Assembly (NCBI GenBank): GCA_038317095.1
Contig: JBBQBB010000004.1
Location: forward strand, 1 to 64,000
Origin: JAGXTF01 sp038317095
GTDB lineage: Bacteria; Bacteroidota; Bacteroidia; NS11-12g; UBA955
DNA: 64,000 nt
Reading direction: 5' to 3'
The translations under genes and the position numbers were made by a program. Position 1 is the stretch's first letter; each line of letters opens with the position of its first letter. A model generated the notes under the pieces. The model ran no database searches, was not told the DNA's origin, and saw only the letters and a list, made by a program, of their open reading frames with translations. Below, piece after piece: positions 8,555 through 17,463 of this stretch.

Positions 8555-10846
8555 TCAATTTCTATTGATTATAAATTTCTTTGCAGATTTACTTATCCCA
8601 TTCCATACTTCGGCGAAGTAAACCCCATTCGGCAGAGAACTTAAATTTAAGTTCACCAAAGCTTCAGTGGCCAGTAAAGCTGTTGAATACACTTTATTCC
8701 CAAGCACAGAATAAATACCAATTTCCCAATTTCCAAATGCGTTGCCACGCTGAATGGTGAGACTTCCATTGCTAGGGTTTGGGAATAAATTAAATGCTGG
8801 TTTGGCGTATTGATGGGTTACGCTTACTCCCACTTTAGAACCTTTTGATGTTACTATATTTAAGCCACCGCGGCTATTTCCCATAATTACTTCTGGAATA
8901 GAATCACCATCCAAGTCAATGGCCGCTGAAACCAAATTTGCGCCAAAATCTGGACGAGTAGAATCTGTTTTGTTCATTTGCCAAACCCAATCAATATCCG
9001 CCTGCAAGGAGTCAAACACGCTGTGACCTGCGGTATGGTATAACCTGGCAATGCCATGGCCAGTGCTAACCAAAACATCCTGATTTCCATCATGGTCAAA
9101 ATCAGCTACAGTAGGTACCGCATTTCCATAACTCAACATAATCCAATTCGGGCTGTTATAAACCCATTCATTGGCCCGCATTCCATATGCATTTCCTGGC
9201 GACAATGTGTAACTCGGACTGCTTTTGGTTCCTGTATTTTTGAAAAGTTTGACCCCACCGTAATAATAACCCACGAGCAAATCTGGCAAGGAATCATTGT
9301 CATAATTAAATACTACTGGCGCTGCATTTGAGATTCCAAATCCCGAAGGTTTTTTCACAAATTGAGAATCAGCCAAAGTAAGATTCATTGCATTGCCTTT
9401 GCCACCGCTGTTTTTAAAGAACCAAACTTGACCCGTTCTTTCGCCTGCCAACAAATCTGCATCGCCATCCCCATCTACATCTCCAAAACTAATTATTAAA
9501 TCGGAAAGTCTGTGCGACGAAATAGACAAATAATCACCGGTAACGAATTCAAATTTTGCGGAATCTTTTTTGCCCACATTTTTATACAAGGCAATTCTGT
9601 CTTGCGTCCCTTTGGTTTTTTCCCAATCACCATCATTGGCTATAAACAAATCCATATCCCCGTCCCCGTCATAATCCGCAAAAGCAGGTGCCGTTTTCCC
9701 TCCCAAATCCAAGGTTTGTTCTTGCAACAAATTGTCCTTTTGAAATTTAAAATCAGGTTTGTTGTTTTTTCCAAAATTTCTGTAATACCACAGTTGATTT
9801 ATTTCACGGACATTGCCCGGATTGTTTGCGTCTCCGTTAGGGCTAGTGACCAAATCCAAAATGGAATCTCCATCTATATCCACCATAAAGCCAGCTGGAA
9901 AATCATAATCACAGGCGCGGGTTGTATTCCGCGGAAAAATACTATCCCAAAGCACCATGGTATCGTACCTATGGTTAAATTCCTTTTTGCCATTTTTTAA
10001 AAATGTCATATGCTTGGAGCCTATGTTAGAAAGTACTACTTCTTTATCTCCATCCTCGTCATTGTCGAACATCAAAATAGAAGCACCGCCAACATGCCTG
10101 GGTTTTAATTTATCTTTGTATGGGCAGCTGCCCAAATTAATTGTATTTAAATAATCATTAAAATAACCAAAACAAATATCCATGATTTGAAACTCGAAAG
10201 TGTCTTTGTTCCAACTGAAATCGGAACGGACATCTGAGAACATTTTATAAATCTGGTTGGATTGATCGTAAGTAATAATATCTACATCGCCGTCGCCATC
10301 CACATCGGAAATTTCCGGCAAATCTGCAATAGAAAGGGCCAAACCGTTGTATAAGATGGGAAAAGGTGGTGCATATTGATTGCGGTAATACATATCTCCC
10401 AAATCTTTAAATTTAGGCACGGAGTCGCCTAACTTTGTTGTATTCAAATAAATATGCAAACTATTGCCATCCACAAGGGTGAATATGTCCATTTTTTTAT
10501 CTGAATTGAGATCAGCCATTTTGTAGTAGGTTTGCCCTGCTGGAAAATAGGCCTCATATTCTGGGGCATACTTTAAGGATTTGTTTTTTAAACGAATGAA
10601 TGGCAATATTTTGCTGTCTGTTCTTTCAAAACAAACGATATCCATAATGCCGTCATTGTTCAAATCGAAATTTTGAAATTGGGTGCTATTGAAGCCCCCG
10701 ATAAATGGCTCTGTATATGTAAAAATACCGCTTTTTATGGGCAAATATCCGCGCGTATAATACTTTGGCGGGCTTGCAATCGGTTGGGAGAAAAGATTAG
10801 AAAAACCCAAAAAACATAAATAAAATAAGAATTTGTTTTCACACAT
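8555..10846 (-). CDS. T9SS-secreted FG-GAP/VCBS repeat protein
   Basis: The start was set at the ATG at 10846 (763 residues), because the upstream TTG at 10858 lies inside a -7 element. A signal peptide (MCENKFLFYLCFLGFSNLFS) is followed by about ten calcium-binding FG-GAP/VCBS loops of the type DVDGDGDVDI, DYDGDGDMDL and DFDHDGNQDV, which predict one or more beta-propellers. Residues from about 685 form a T9SS type A sorting domain (FNLFPNPSNGSLTI to the end), so the protein should cross the outer membrane and stay at the surface or be released. Such proteins are usually adhesins or binding proteins; the ligand is unknown. Confidence 0.88.
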   Translation of the reverse strand: MCENKFLFYLCFLGFSNLFSQPIASPPKYYTRGYLPIKSGIFTYTEPFIGGFNSTQFQNFDLNNDGIMDIVCFERTDSKILPFIRLKNKSLKYAPEYEAYFPAGQTYYKMADLNSDKKMDIFTLVDGNSLHIYLNTTKLGDSVPKFKDLGDMYYRNQYAPPFPILYNGLALSIADLPEISDVDGDGDVDIITYDQSNQIYKMFSDVRSDFSWNKDTFEFQIMDICFGYFNDYLNTINLGSCPYKDKLKPRHVGGASILMFDNDEDGDKEVVLSNIGSKHMTFLKNGKKEFNHRYDTMVLWDSIFPRNTTRACDYDFPAGFMVDIDGDSILDLVTSPNGDANNPGNVREINQLWYYRNFGKNNKPDFKFQKDNLLQEQTLDLGGKTAPAFADYDGDGDMDLFIANDGDWEKTKGTQDRIALYKNVGKKDSAKFEFVTGDYLSISSHRLSDLIISFGDVDGDGDADLLAGERTGQVWFFKNSGGKGNAMNLTLADSQFVKKPSGFGISNAAPVVFNYDNDSLPDLLVGYYYGGVKLFKNTGTKSSPSYTLSPGNAYGMRANEWVYNSPNWIMLSYGNAVPTVADFDHDGNQDVLVSTGHGIARLYHTAGHSVFDSLQADIDWVWQMNKTDSTRPDFGANLVSAAIDLDGDSIPEVIMGNSRGGLNIVTSKGSKVGVSVTHQYAKPAFNLFPNPSNGSLTIQRGNAFGNWEIGIYSVLGNKVYSTALLATEALVNLNLSSLPNGVYFAEVWNGISKSAKKFIINRN

Positions 10847-10855
10847 ATTTAAGTA

Positions 10856-10892
10856 CAAATTTAGCCAAAGAAACGAATTCCACTTACCTTTG
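10856..10892. promoter_or_regulatory. Divergent promoters of the FG-GAP gene and murF
   Basis: Two exact TAnnTTTG elements face apart in this short gap. TAAATTTG occupies 10856-10863 on the minus strand and points to the FG-GAP gene. TACCTTTG occupies 10885-10892 on the plus strand, 18 bases before the murF ATG. Neither has a clean TTG at the -33 distance. Confidence 0.55.
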
Positions 10893-10910
10893 ACAAGTAA
10901 TATTTATTAA

Positions 10911-12212
10911 ATGTTGCCTGTATCAATAGAAATTATACACTCCCATTACAAAAGTTGCGGATTCAAATTGGGAACCGACACCCGGAATATAGTTTCTGGT
11001 TCGGTATTTTTTTGCTTAAAAGGACCCAACTTTGATGGCAATTTATTTGCTACAGAAGCGCTGGAAAAAGGCGCTGCATTTGCGGTTGTAAGCGATTTAG
11101 CTGTTTGTACAGACGAAAGAATTTTGTACGTACCGGATACACTTATTGCTTTGCAACAACTTGCCCATTTTCACCGCGAACACTTAGATACTCAAATTAT
11201 AGGTATCGGCGGCAGCAATGGAAAAACCACAACCAAAGAATTGTGCGCTATAGTTTTGGGAACAACATTCAAGTATCATGCAACCAAAGGCAATTTAAAC
11301 AACCACATTGGTGTGCCCCTTACCCTCTTGGAGTTAGATGGCACGGAAGATATAGCCATAATAGAGATGGGCACAAACCACATTGGCGAAATGAAGGTAA
11401 TTTGCGATATTGCCGCCGTCGATATTGGAATTGTGACCAATGTAGGCAAAGAACATTTGGAAGGATTTGGCAGCATAGAGGAAATTGCCAGGGAGGAATC
11501 TGAACTTTATTTATCCTTAATGAAAGACAATGGATTTGCCTTGATAAATGCTGACGATCCATGGTTAAGTAATATGGCAAAACGATTGAATACAAAATTT
11601 AGCTACGGCATTGAGAATATTGCAGATCTACAGGCAGAGTTGATTGAAAGTATGCCCACTTTAAAATTTAATCTACAATATAAAAGCAAAACACATGGAC
11701 CTTATCAAGCGCAACTTGGCGGTTCTTTTAACCTATACAATATTTTATCAGCTGTTGCATTGGGCATTACTTTGGGTTTGGATATCGAAAAGTGTGCCTT
11801 GGCTGCTTGCAACTATTTGCCAACAAACAACAGATCTGAATGGCGGATTTTAAACGGCAAACAAATATTAATGGATGCTTACAATGCAAATCCAAGCAGT
11901 ATGGAGTTGGCGTTGACGGAGTTTGCAAAAATTCCTGGGCGGAAAACCGTTTGTTTAGGCGACATGCTAGAATTGGGAGACTTTTCCAAGGCAGAGCATA
12001 AAACCATAGCAGATTTAGCAAATAGCTTGGGCTTTGACCATGTTTGGTTTGCAGGGCAAGAATTCCACACTGCCACAAACCAATCGGCACATGCCTTTAT
12101 GCATACAGACGACTTGGTCGCTTTTTTGAAACTAAATCCTATTCGTGAGCAGTTTGTGCTTATCAAAGGCAGTCGTGGCATGATAATGGAGAAGGTGCTT
12201 AATGCCTTTTAG
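10911..12212 (+). CDS. murF: UDP-MurNAc-tripeptide--D-Ala-D-Ala ligase MurF
   Basis: MurF adds D-Ala-D-Ala to the peptidoglycan precursor in the cytoplasm, using ATP. The 433-residue length is typical. The N-terminal substrate domain contains the DTRNIVSGSVFFCLKG motif. The Mur-ligase P-loop IGGSNGKTTTKEL lies at about 99-111, followed by the central block GNLNNHIGVPLTLL and EMGTNHIGEM. The C-terminal domain includes the DAYNANPSSM motif near 325 that is diagnostic for MurF. The gene has its own promoter and is not in a dcw cluster here; it is followed by an unrelated secreted protein. Confidence 0.96.
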   Translation: MLPVSIEIIHSHYKSCGFKLGTDTRNIVSGSVFFCLKGPNFDGNLFATEALEKGAAFAVVSDLAVCTDERILYVPDTLIALQQLAHFHREHLDTQIIGIGGSNGKTTTKELCAIVLGTTFKYHATKGNLNNHIGVPLTLLELDGTEDIAIIEMGTNHIGEMKVICDIAAVDIGIVTNVGKEHLEGFGSIEEIAREESELYLSLMKDNGFALINADDPWLSNMAKRLNTKFSYGIENIADLQAELIESMPTLKFNLQYKSKTHGPYQAQLGGSFNLYNILSAVALGITLGLDIEKCALAACNYLPTNNRSEWRILNGKQILMDAYNANPSSMELALTEFAKIPGRKTVCLGDMLELGDFSKAEHKTIADLANSLGFDHVWFAGQEFHTATNQSAHAFMHTDDLVAFLKLNPIREQFVLIKGSRGMIMEKVLNAF

Positions 12213-12265
12213 GCAATAAGTAAGAATTAAAATCGTTATACAGAATTAGACAAACACACAATTAG

Positions 12266-13636
12266 ATGAACCGTAAAGCGCAACTTGCATTATCCATATT
12301 TCTATTATTTTTTTCATACAGAACTGCGGCTCAGCATACATTTTACAGCCATTTCAAAAGTTTGGGCACTGTGTCTACAAACAATCTTACTGGCACACCG
12401 CGCACAGAAATTGGCAGCGTAAAACCAGGCAATTTCATTATACAATGCGCCAGCAAAGGGGATGGCATGGTAATACAGTTTTTACAAAAAAATGAGGATG
12501 GAGAATGGACTGCTGGCCCCGACTGGAACGTAACCGAACGACCTACCCAATATTTTGCTGACAATCCAAAATCTATATTGTATAAAGCAGTCACCAATTT
12601 TGGAGACAATGCAAGAATTGTTTATGTAAAAGGAAGTTACCTCATGTTTCTTACTACAATTGGATCGGGTTGGATCTATTACGAACAGAATTTGGTAGAA
12701 GCTACGGATATTTTAAAAGAAGCGTTTGACGTAATTCAAGCAGATGGCAAAACGGTTTACCATTACAACCACTCGGCAGAAGTGAGTGCTTGGACATCCT
12801 CGCTGTTAAGCGGCGATGACAATCGTTTGATTTTCTTGGCACCAGAAGAAGGGGCTGAATATCGCATTCAGGACACCATGAATTCTAGGAGATATAGCTT
12901 TCTACAAACCCAACCCTATTCGAGTTTGTTGTTTAGAGAGCAACTAGGAGATCCTTTGCATTTTAACGGAGATACAATTACACTTACAAGGGATTATTTA
13001 AAAGACAGAAACGACAGGATACCCAAACAATTTAGGTACATGTGGTATTATCCTGACAACATAGAATTGCTTACATGGAGTGCCGAATGCCCCTCTTGCA
13101 CCAGTGAAAATTGGAACAATTGGGAAACCAGCAAAGGGATGTTGTTATTCACCTGCAACGATATTGCTAGGGTAAAATTGGAAGTAAAGTATAGGTTGAT
13201 AAAACCTAAGTTAACAAGCGGGAAAACAGATACCATACGCATTTTAAAAACCATTAGGGATACTGTATTTATTGATAGTAAAATCAAACCTAAACCCGCA
13301 GCAGGCAGAAGTGTAGTAGAGAAAGAGACTTTAAAAATAAAATCTCAAAAACTTACCATAGCCGTGTGGGACAACGCGGGAATAGATGGCGATATTATAT
13401 CTTTGCAACTTAATGGAAAGGTGATATTAAGCAATTTAAGGTTGGACAAATGCAAAACAACCTTTACAATAGACTTAGATCCTGGTGAGAATATATTGAT
13501 TATGAAAGCTGAAAACTTAGGGACATCTCCACCCAATACAGCATCCTTCCTATTTACAACAGAAAGTTTTAAAAAATTCATCACATTGCGTTCGGATATG
13601 GGTTACAGCGAATCTGTAAAAATTCTTGTAGAGTAG
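12266..13636 (+). CDS. Secreted protein of unknown function
   Basis: This 456-residue protein starts with a clear signal peptide (MNRKAQLALSIFLLFFSYRTAAQ). I do not recognise the main domain, which has many aromatic residues and a CPSC motif near 275. Residues about 350-450 resemble a beta-sandwich module seen at the end of other secreted Bacteroidota proteins (VWDNAGIDGDIISLQLNG, then LDPGENILIMKAENLG). No T9SS sorting signal is seen. It lies 53 bases after murF on the same strand and could be cotranscribed. It is probably periplasmic or outer-membrane associated. Confidence 0.7.
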   Translation: MNRKAQLALSIFLLFFSYRTAAQHTFYSHFKSLGTVSTNNLTGTPRTEIGSVKPGNFIIQCASKGDGMVIQFLQKNEDGEWTAGPDWNVTERPTQYFADNPKSILYKAVTNFGDNARIVYVKGSYLMFLTTIGSGWIYYEQNLVEATDILKEAFDVIQADGKTVYHYNHSAEVSAWTSSLLSGDDNRLIFLAPEEGAEYRIQDTMNSRRYSFLQTQPYSSLLFREQLGDPLHFNGDTITLTRDYLKDRNDRIPKQFRYMWYYPDNIELLTWSAECPSCTSENWNNWETSKGMLLFTCNDIARVKLEVKYRLIKPKLTSGKTDTIRILKTIRDTVFIDSKIKPKPAAGRSVVEKETLKIKSQKLTIAVWDNAGIDGDIISLQLNGKVILSNLRLDKCKTTFTIDLDPGENILIMKAENLGTSPPNTASFLFTTESFKKFITLRSDMGYSESVKILVE

Positions 13637-14112
13637 ATCTTGTTTTTGCATTACGCAGCCTAGCTTACAAATAGCTTTGTTGGCATCCAAAACCGCAATC
13701 AATCAAGATAAAAGATGTAATTATAATCCTACAAAAGCAATTATTGGAGAAAACAGGTTGAAAAAAATGGTTATTATCGAAAGAAAATCTGTATTTAAGG
13801 TTAAAAAATTGATTGAAAATATTATATTTGCGGATTATTTCGGCTCTGCTATGGAGATCTGAGTGATTTAATGACCAAATAACCGACAAACAAGCAACCT
13901 TAGAAACATTTGTTTGGTTAAAACTAAAATTGAAATAGTTACCCAAACCAAACGCTAGTAAAAGCAAACTGAATGATGTTAAACGAAATACGACTCAGGA
14001 GAGCAATGGCCTTGTACCAATTCAGAAGTTTGAATTGGATGGAAAGAATTTCTATATATCGATGCGATAACCTAATGAATAATACCCTTTTAAATAAGAA
14101 AAAAAAGAATAA
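13637..14112. other. Intergenic region with an inverted repeat upstream of the FAAL gene
   Basis: No gene is supported in these 476 bases; the short frames on both strands lack motifs and look like chance. CCAATTCA at 14017-14024 pairs with TGAATTGG at 14031-14038 across six bases. This perfect 8-bp inverted repeat lies 75 bases before the ligase/reductase gene and could be an operator or an attenuating hairpin. No exact TAnnTTTG element was seen next to the start codon. Confidence 0.4.
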
Positions 14113-17100
14113 ATGAATAACGTTGTCAATAAATTAGACTATTGGGTTGACCAAAACCCAGACAAACTTCTATTTGCATTTTTAGACATTAATGGAGATT
14201 TTACGGAAAAGTATTCTTATGCTGAGTTTGCTGAACGGACCAAAGTCATTGCATCTAATCTTTCCGCCAATTATAATTTCAAAAAAGGAGACCGCATTTT
14301 ACTTGCATACCCTCCAGGTGTAGAAATGATTTGTGCCTTTTTCGCCTGTGCGCGCAAAGGTCTAATTCCCGTTCCAACCTATCCACCTTCTTCTTCTGGC
14401 TTTCAATCTGCTTACTACAAAATGGCCTATATTGCCAAAGATTGTGGCGCAGTGGGCGTATTAACCAACAGTGAGTACTATTGGTCGATGAAACTGAATC
14501 TTGATCGCAATAACATCGTAGAAAAAACCAATTTATCCGAAATTCCTTGGATCAATACTGGCGAATTTCTAATTAAAGTTGGCGAAGACCAGCCTGTGGT
14601 TGAAAACGATATATTATTTCTTCAGTACACATCTGGCTCTACCACTGAGCCTAAAGGTGTAATGGTATCCCACAGCAATATGTTTAGCAATGCCGCTGCG
14701 GTAATTGACCATGTTCCTATCGGTGTATCTTGGCTTCCACAATACCACGATATGGGCTTGATTGGGTATTATTTGTTCTTTACCATGCTGGGCGGAACTA
14801 CCTACGGCCTGTCTACTTTAGATTTTATCAGAAAACCATCCTTATGGTTAGAATCGATTGCTAAATTCAAGGCTACAGCAACGTCGGCGCCAAACTTTGC
14901 CTTTGATTATGTTTTGCAACCCGGCAAATTGTCTGAAGAATGTTTAGGCAATCTAGATTTCAGTTCCATGAAATTTTTAATGACAGCGGCGGAACCAGTC
15001 ATGACTTCTACCTATGAAAATTTTCTCAACTTTTTCAAACCATACGGTCTTAAAGATGAGAGTTTCTTTGCCGCTTACGGACTGGCAGAAAACACCTTGG
15101 CGGTTTCAAATTATGGTCGAAAATTCATCCATCTTGATACTACAGAATTTAACAACAACAAAATACAATTAACTACCGCCAAAGACGATTTCGCAACCAA
15201 CATTATGAGTTGCGGGCCGGCCTTGACGAATCAAATAATAAAAATTGTAGACAAAGACACTTTTGCAGATCTTGGTTCGGATGCTATTGGTGAGATTTGG
15301 CTTACGGGTCCAAACAAATGCCTTGGATATTGGAACAAACCCGCATTAACCAAAGAAGCATTTGAAGCAAAAATTGCTGGCGATGAATCGGGTGACACAT
15401 ACTTACGCACGGGAGATTTAGGTTTCTTACACGAAGGTGAAATTTATATTTGTGGCAGAATGAAGGACATGATCATCATTCGTGGCCTGAATTATTATCC
15501 GCATGACATTGAAAAAATTGTAGAGGAATCGAGCAAATCTATCCGCGAAGGATTTACTGCCGCATTTGCTATTGAAGAAAACGGCGAAGAGAAATTGGTT
15601 ATTGTTGCCGGTATAAAAGACAAAAAGAACATTCCAGATCCTCTAAAAATTACCGAGGAAATTAGAAAACGTCTGAATATTTTAACGCATTCAATCACTT
15701 TCGTACCTACAAAGAGCATTCCCAAAACTTCTTCTGGAAAAATCATGCGTTCGAAAGCCAAACAGATGTGGATTGCCAAAGAATTTGAGGTAATTAAAGA
15801 TTTTTCTTCGATGGCTGAAATCAATGATGCTGGCTTGGAGATTAAAGCTTCTTCTTCTCCATTTGAAGAAATTAAACGCAAATATGGCTTTACTGGGGAT
15901 GAAACTTTTTCGCTGGTACATGCCTTAGATTCCATGGATTTGGTATTGTTGATTCACGATACCAAAAACCTACTTAAAGACAATGGTGCAGCAAAACTTT
16001 CCAACGACATTGATGCAAGATTGTTACAGGAACTAAGTGTTTCCGAATTCTTTGATTTGATTGAACAATTTAGAAATTCATCTTTTATTGCCATCAACAA
16101 ACTGAAGAAAACCATTCATAAACTGCAAAAGGAACACAAAGATTTTGAACAGAAAAAAATGCTTCAAGATGCCAAGTTGAGTTTTGCCATGACTGCTCCC
16201 AAATACAACCCAGAACATCTAAAAAGTGGCAATATTTTGCTTACAGGTGGAACAGGCTTTTTGGGTCCATTTATTATGAAAGCATTGCTAGAACAGAACA
16301 ATGACAACATTTATGTTTTAGTTAGGGCAAAGGACGAAGCAGAAGGCAAAGCACGATTGAAGCAAGCGATGGAACTTTCAAATATTGAAGAAAGTGACTA
16401 TATCGAAGAATTTGAAAAACGCATTATTCCGGTTTGTGGCGATTTGGCGCAATCTAAATTGGGATTGAGTCAAGCCAATTGGGATTTCTTATCCAAAAAC
16501 ATACATTCCATTTATAACAACGGTGCATTGGTGAATTATTTGTTCAACTACGAAAAAATGAGAAGCGCCAATGTGACCGGAACCAATGAAATCATCAAAT
16601 TGGCATTGGACGGGGAGCCTAAAGTATTGAACCATGTTTCTACTACTTTCATCTTTGGCTGGGCTGTAAAAGACACCTTGAATGAGTCAGATTCTTGCGA
16701 CAACTTAGACTTGCTCGATTTTGGATACAGCCAAACCAAATGGGTATCTGAACAAATTGTTTTGGATGCACAACGTCAAGGATTGCAAGCAAGAATTTTC
16801 CGTCCTGCACTTATTTCACCATCCGTAAATGGCGGGGGTAATAACTTCGATATTGCGGTACGTTTGGTTGCCTTTATGATCAACCACGGAATTGGTGTAA
16901 ATTCATTCAACCAAGTGAGTTTTACCCCTGTGGATATTGTAGGTAATAATATTGTTGCCATTTCTGGCTTGCCTGATACAGTCAACAAATCTTTCCATGT
17001 TACCCGCGATAAATATGCGAGAATGAAGGACATAACTGACATCATTCATACATTAACTGGTACTAATTTTAAACAATTTGAAATTCCACAATTTGTTCCA

Positions 17101-17361
17101 GAAGTTGTAAGCCGCTGCACCACTGAAGATTTGCTTTTCCCATTGTTGGATTTCTTGGTACGTTCCGTTGACAACATTGCCGCAATGGAATATAAATTAT
17201 ACGACAACAGCAATTATCAAAATGCAAAATTGCAGTCACCGCATGCCATTCAAGACCCAAGCTTGGATGATACGGTAAAAGGTATGGTAAGAATGATGAT
17301 TAACCGTGAAATTATCAGTGCAAGATTGTTGGAAACAACAACTTCAAACAGTAAAAAATAG
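14113..17361 (+). CDS. Fatty acyl-AMP ligase / carrier / thioester reductase
   Basis: This 1082-residue protein has three parts. Residues 1-570 are an adenylating enzyme of the FAAL type: A3 motif YTSGSTTEPKGVMVSH at about 172-187 and IIIRGLNYYPHDIE near 455-468, a form characteristic of FAALs rather than acyl-CoA ligases. Residues about 580-660 look like an acyl carrier domain with HALDSMDLV, where Ser607 would carry phosphopantetheine. Residues about 700-1060 are an NAD(P)H thioester reductase with LLTGGTGFLG near 710 and YSQTK near 870. The expected reaction is activation of a fatty acid, loading on the carrier and reductive release as an aldehyde or alcohol. No partner enzyme lies beside it. 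Confidence 0.85.
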   Translation: MNNVVNKLDYWVDQNPDKLLFAFLDINGDFTEKYSYAEFAERTKVIASNLSANYNFKKGDRILLAYPPGVEMICAFFACARKGLIPVPTYPPSSSGFQSAYYKMAYIAKDCGAVGVLTNSEYYWSMKLNLDRNNIVEKTNLSEIPWINTGEFLIKVGEDQPVVENDILFLQYTSGSTTEPKGVMVSHSNMFSNAAAVIDHVPIGVSWLPQYHDMGLIGYYLFFTMLGGTTYGLSTLDFIRKPSLWLESIAKFKATATSAPNFAFDYVLQPGKLSEECLGNLDFSSMKFLMTAAEPVMTSTYENFLNFFKPYGLKDESFFAAYGLAENTLAVSNYGRKFIHLDTTEFNNNKIQLTTAKDDFATNIMSCGPALTNQIIKIVDKDTFADLGSDAIGEIWLTGPNKCLGYWNKPALTKEAFEAKIAGDESGDTYLRTGDLGFLHEGEIYICGRMKDMIIIRGLNYYPHDIEKIVEESSKSIREGFTAAFAIEENGEEKLVIVAGIKDKKNIPDPLKITEEIRKRLNILTHSITFVPTKSIPKTSSGKIMRSKAKQMWIAKEFEVIKDFSSMAEINDAGLEIKASSSPFEEIKRKYGFTGDETFSLVHALDSMDLVLLIHDTKNLLKDNGAAKLSNDIDARLLQELSVSEFFDLIEQFRNSSFIAINKLKKTIHKLQKEHKDFEQKKMLQDAKLSFAMTAPKYNPEHLKSGNILLTGGTGFLGPFIMKALLEQNNDNIYVLVRAKDEAEGKARLKQAMELSNIEESDYIEEFEKRIIPVCGDLAQSKLGLSQANWDFLSKNIHSIYNNGALVNYLFNYEKMRSANVTGTNEIIKLALDGEPKVLNHVSTTFIFGWAVKDTLNESDSCDNLDLLDFGYSQTKWVSEQIVLDAQRQGLQARIFRPALISPSVNGGGNNFDIAVRLVAFMINHGIGVNSFNQVSFTPVDIVGNNIVAISGLPDTVNKSFHVTRDKYARMKDITDIIHTLTGTNFKQFEIPQFVPEVVSRCTTEDLLFPLLDFLVRSVDNIAAMEYKLYDNSNYQNAKLQSPHAIQDPSLDDTVKGMVRMMINREIISARLLETTTSNSKK

Positions 17362-17371
17362 TAGCAAAACG

Positions 17372-17407
17372 AACAAAAGAAGATGGGCTAGCCCATCTTC
17401 TTTTGTT
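17372..17407 (+). terminator. Perfect 36-bp palindrome, likely terminator
   Basis: The sequence from 17372 to 17407 equals its own reverse complement: an 18-base arm AACAAAAGAAGATGGGCT is followed directly by its complement. The A-rich start and T-rich end give a U-rich tail on either strand. It lies 10 bases after the ligase/reductase stop codon, so it most likely ends that transcript. Confidence 0.75.
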
Positions 17408-17445
17408 TATGCACGAATAAATTGCTATTTACAATAGATTTCCCT

Positions 17446-17453
17446 TATTTTCG
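17446..17453 (+). promoter_or_regulatory. Putative promoter of the OmpA-like gene
   Basis: TATTTTCG, one base from TAnnTTTG, lies 10 bases before the ATG at 17464. A TTG at 17422-17424, 21 bases upstream, is in the -33 position. That TTG is also where the longest reading frame begins, so it should not be used as the start codon. Confidence 0.5.
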
Positions 17454-17463
17454 TTTTCATATT

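Noticed and set aside
8554..8569. ATCAAT/ATTGAT hairpin between the convergent ABC and FG-GAP genes
   Set aside because: Six AT-rich base pairs overlapping a stop codon are not enough for a terminator call.
13665..13967. A 100-codon minus-strand frame and a 61-codon plus-strand frame between the secreted unknown and the FAAL gene
   Set aside because: Both overlap each other, contain no recognisable features and have no promoter or coupling to neighbours.
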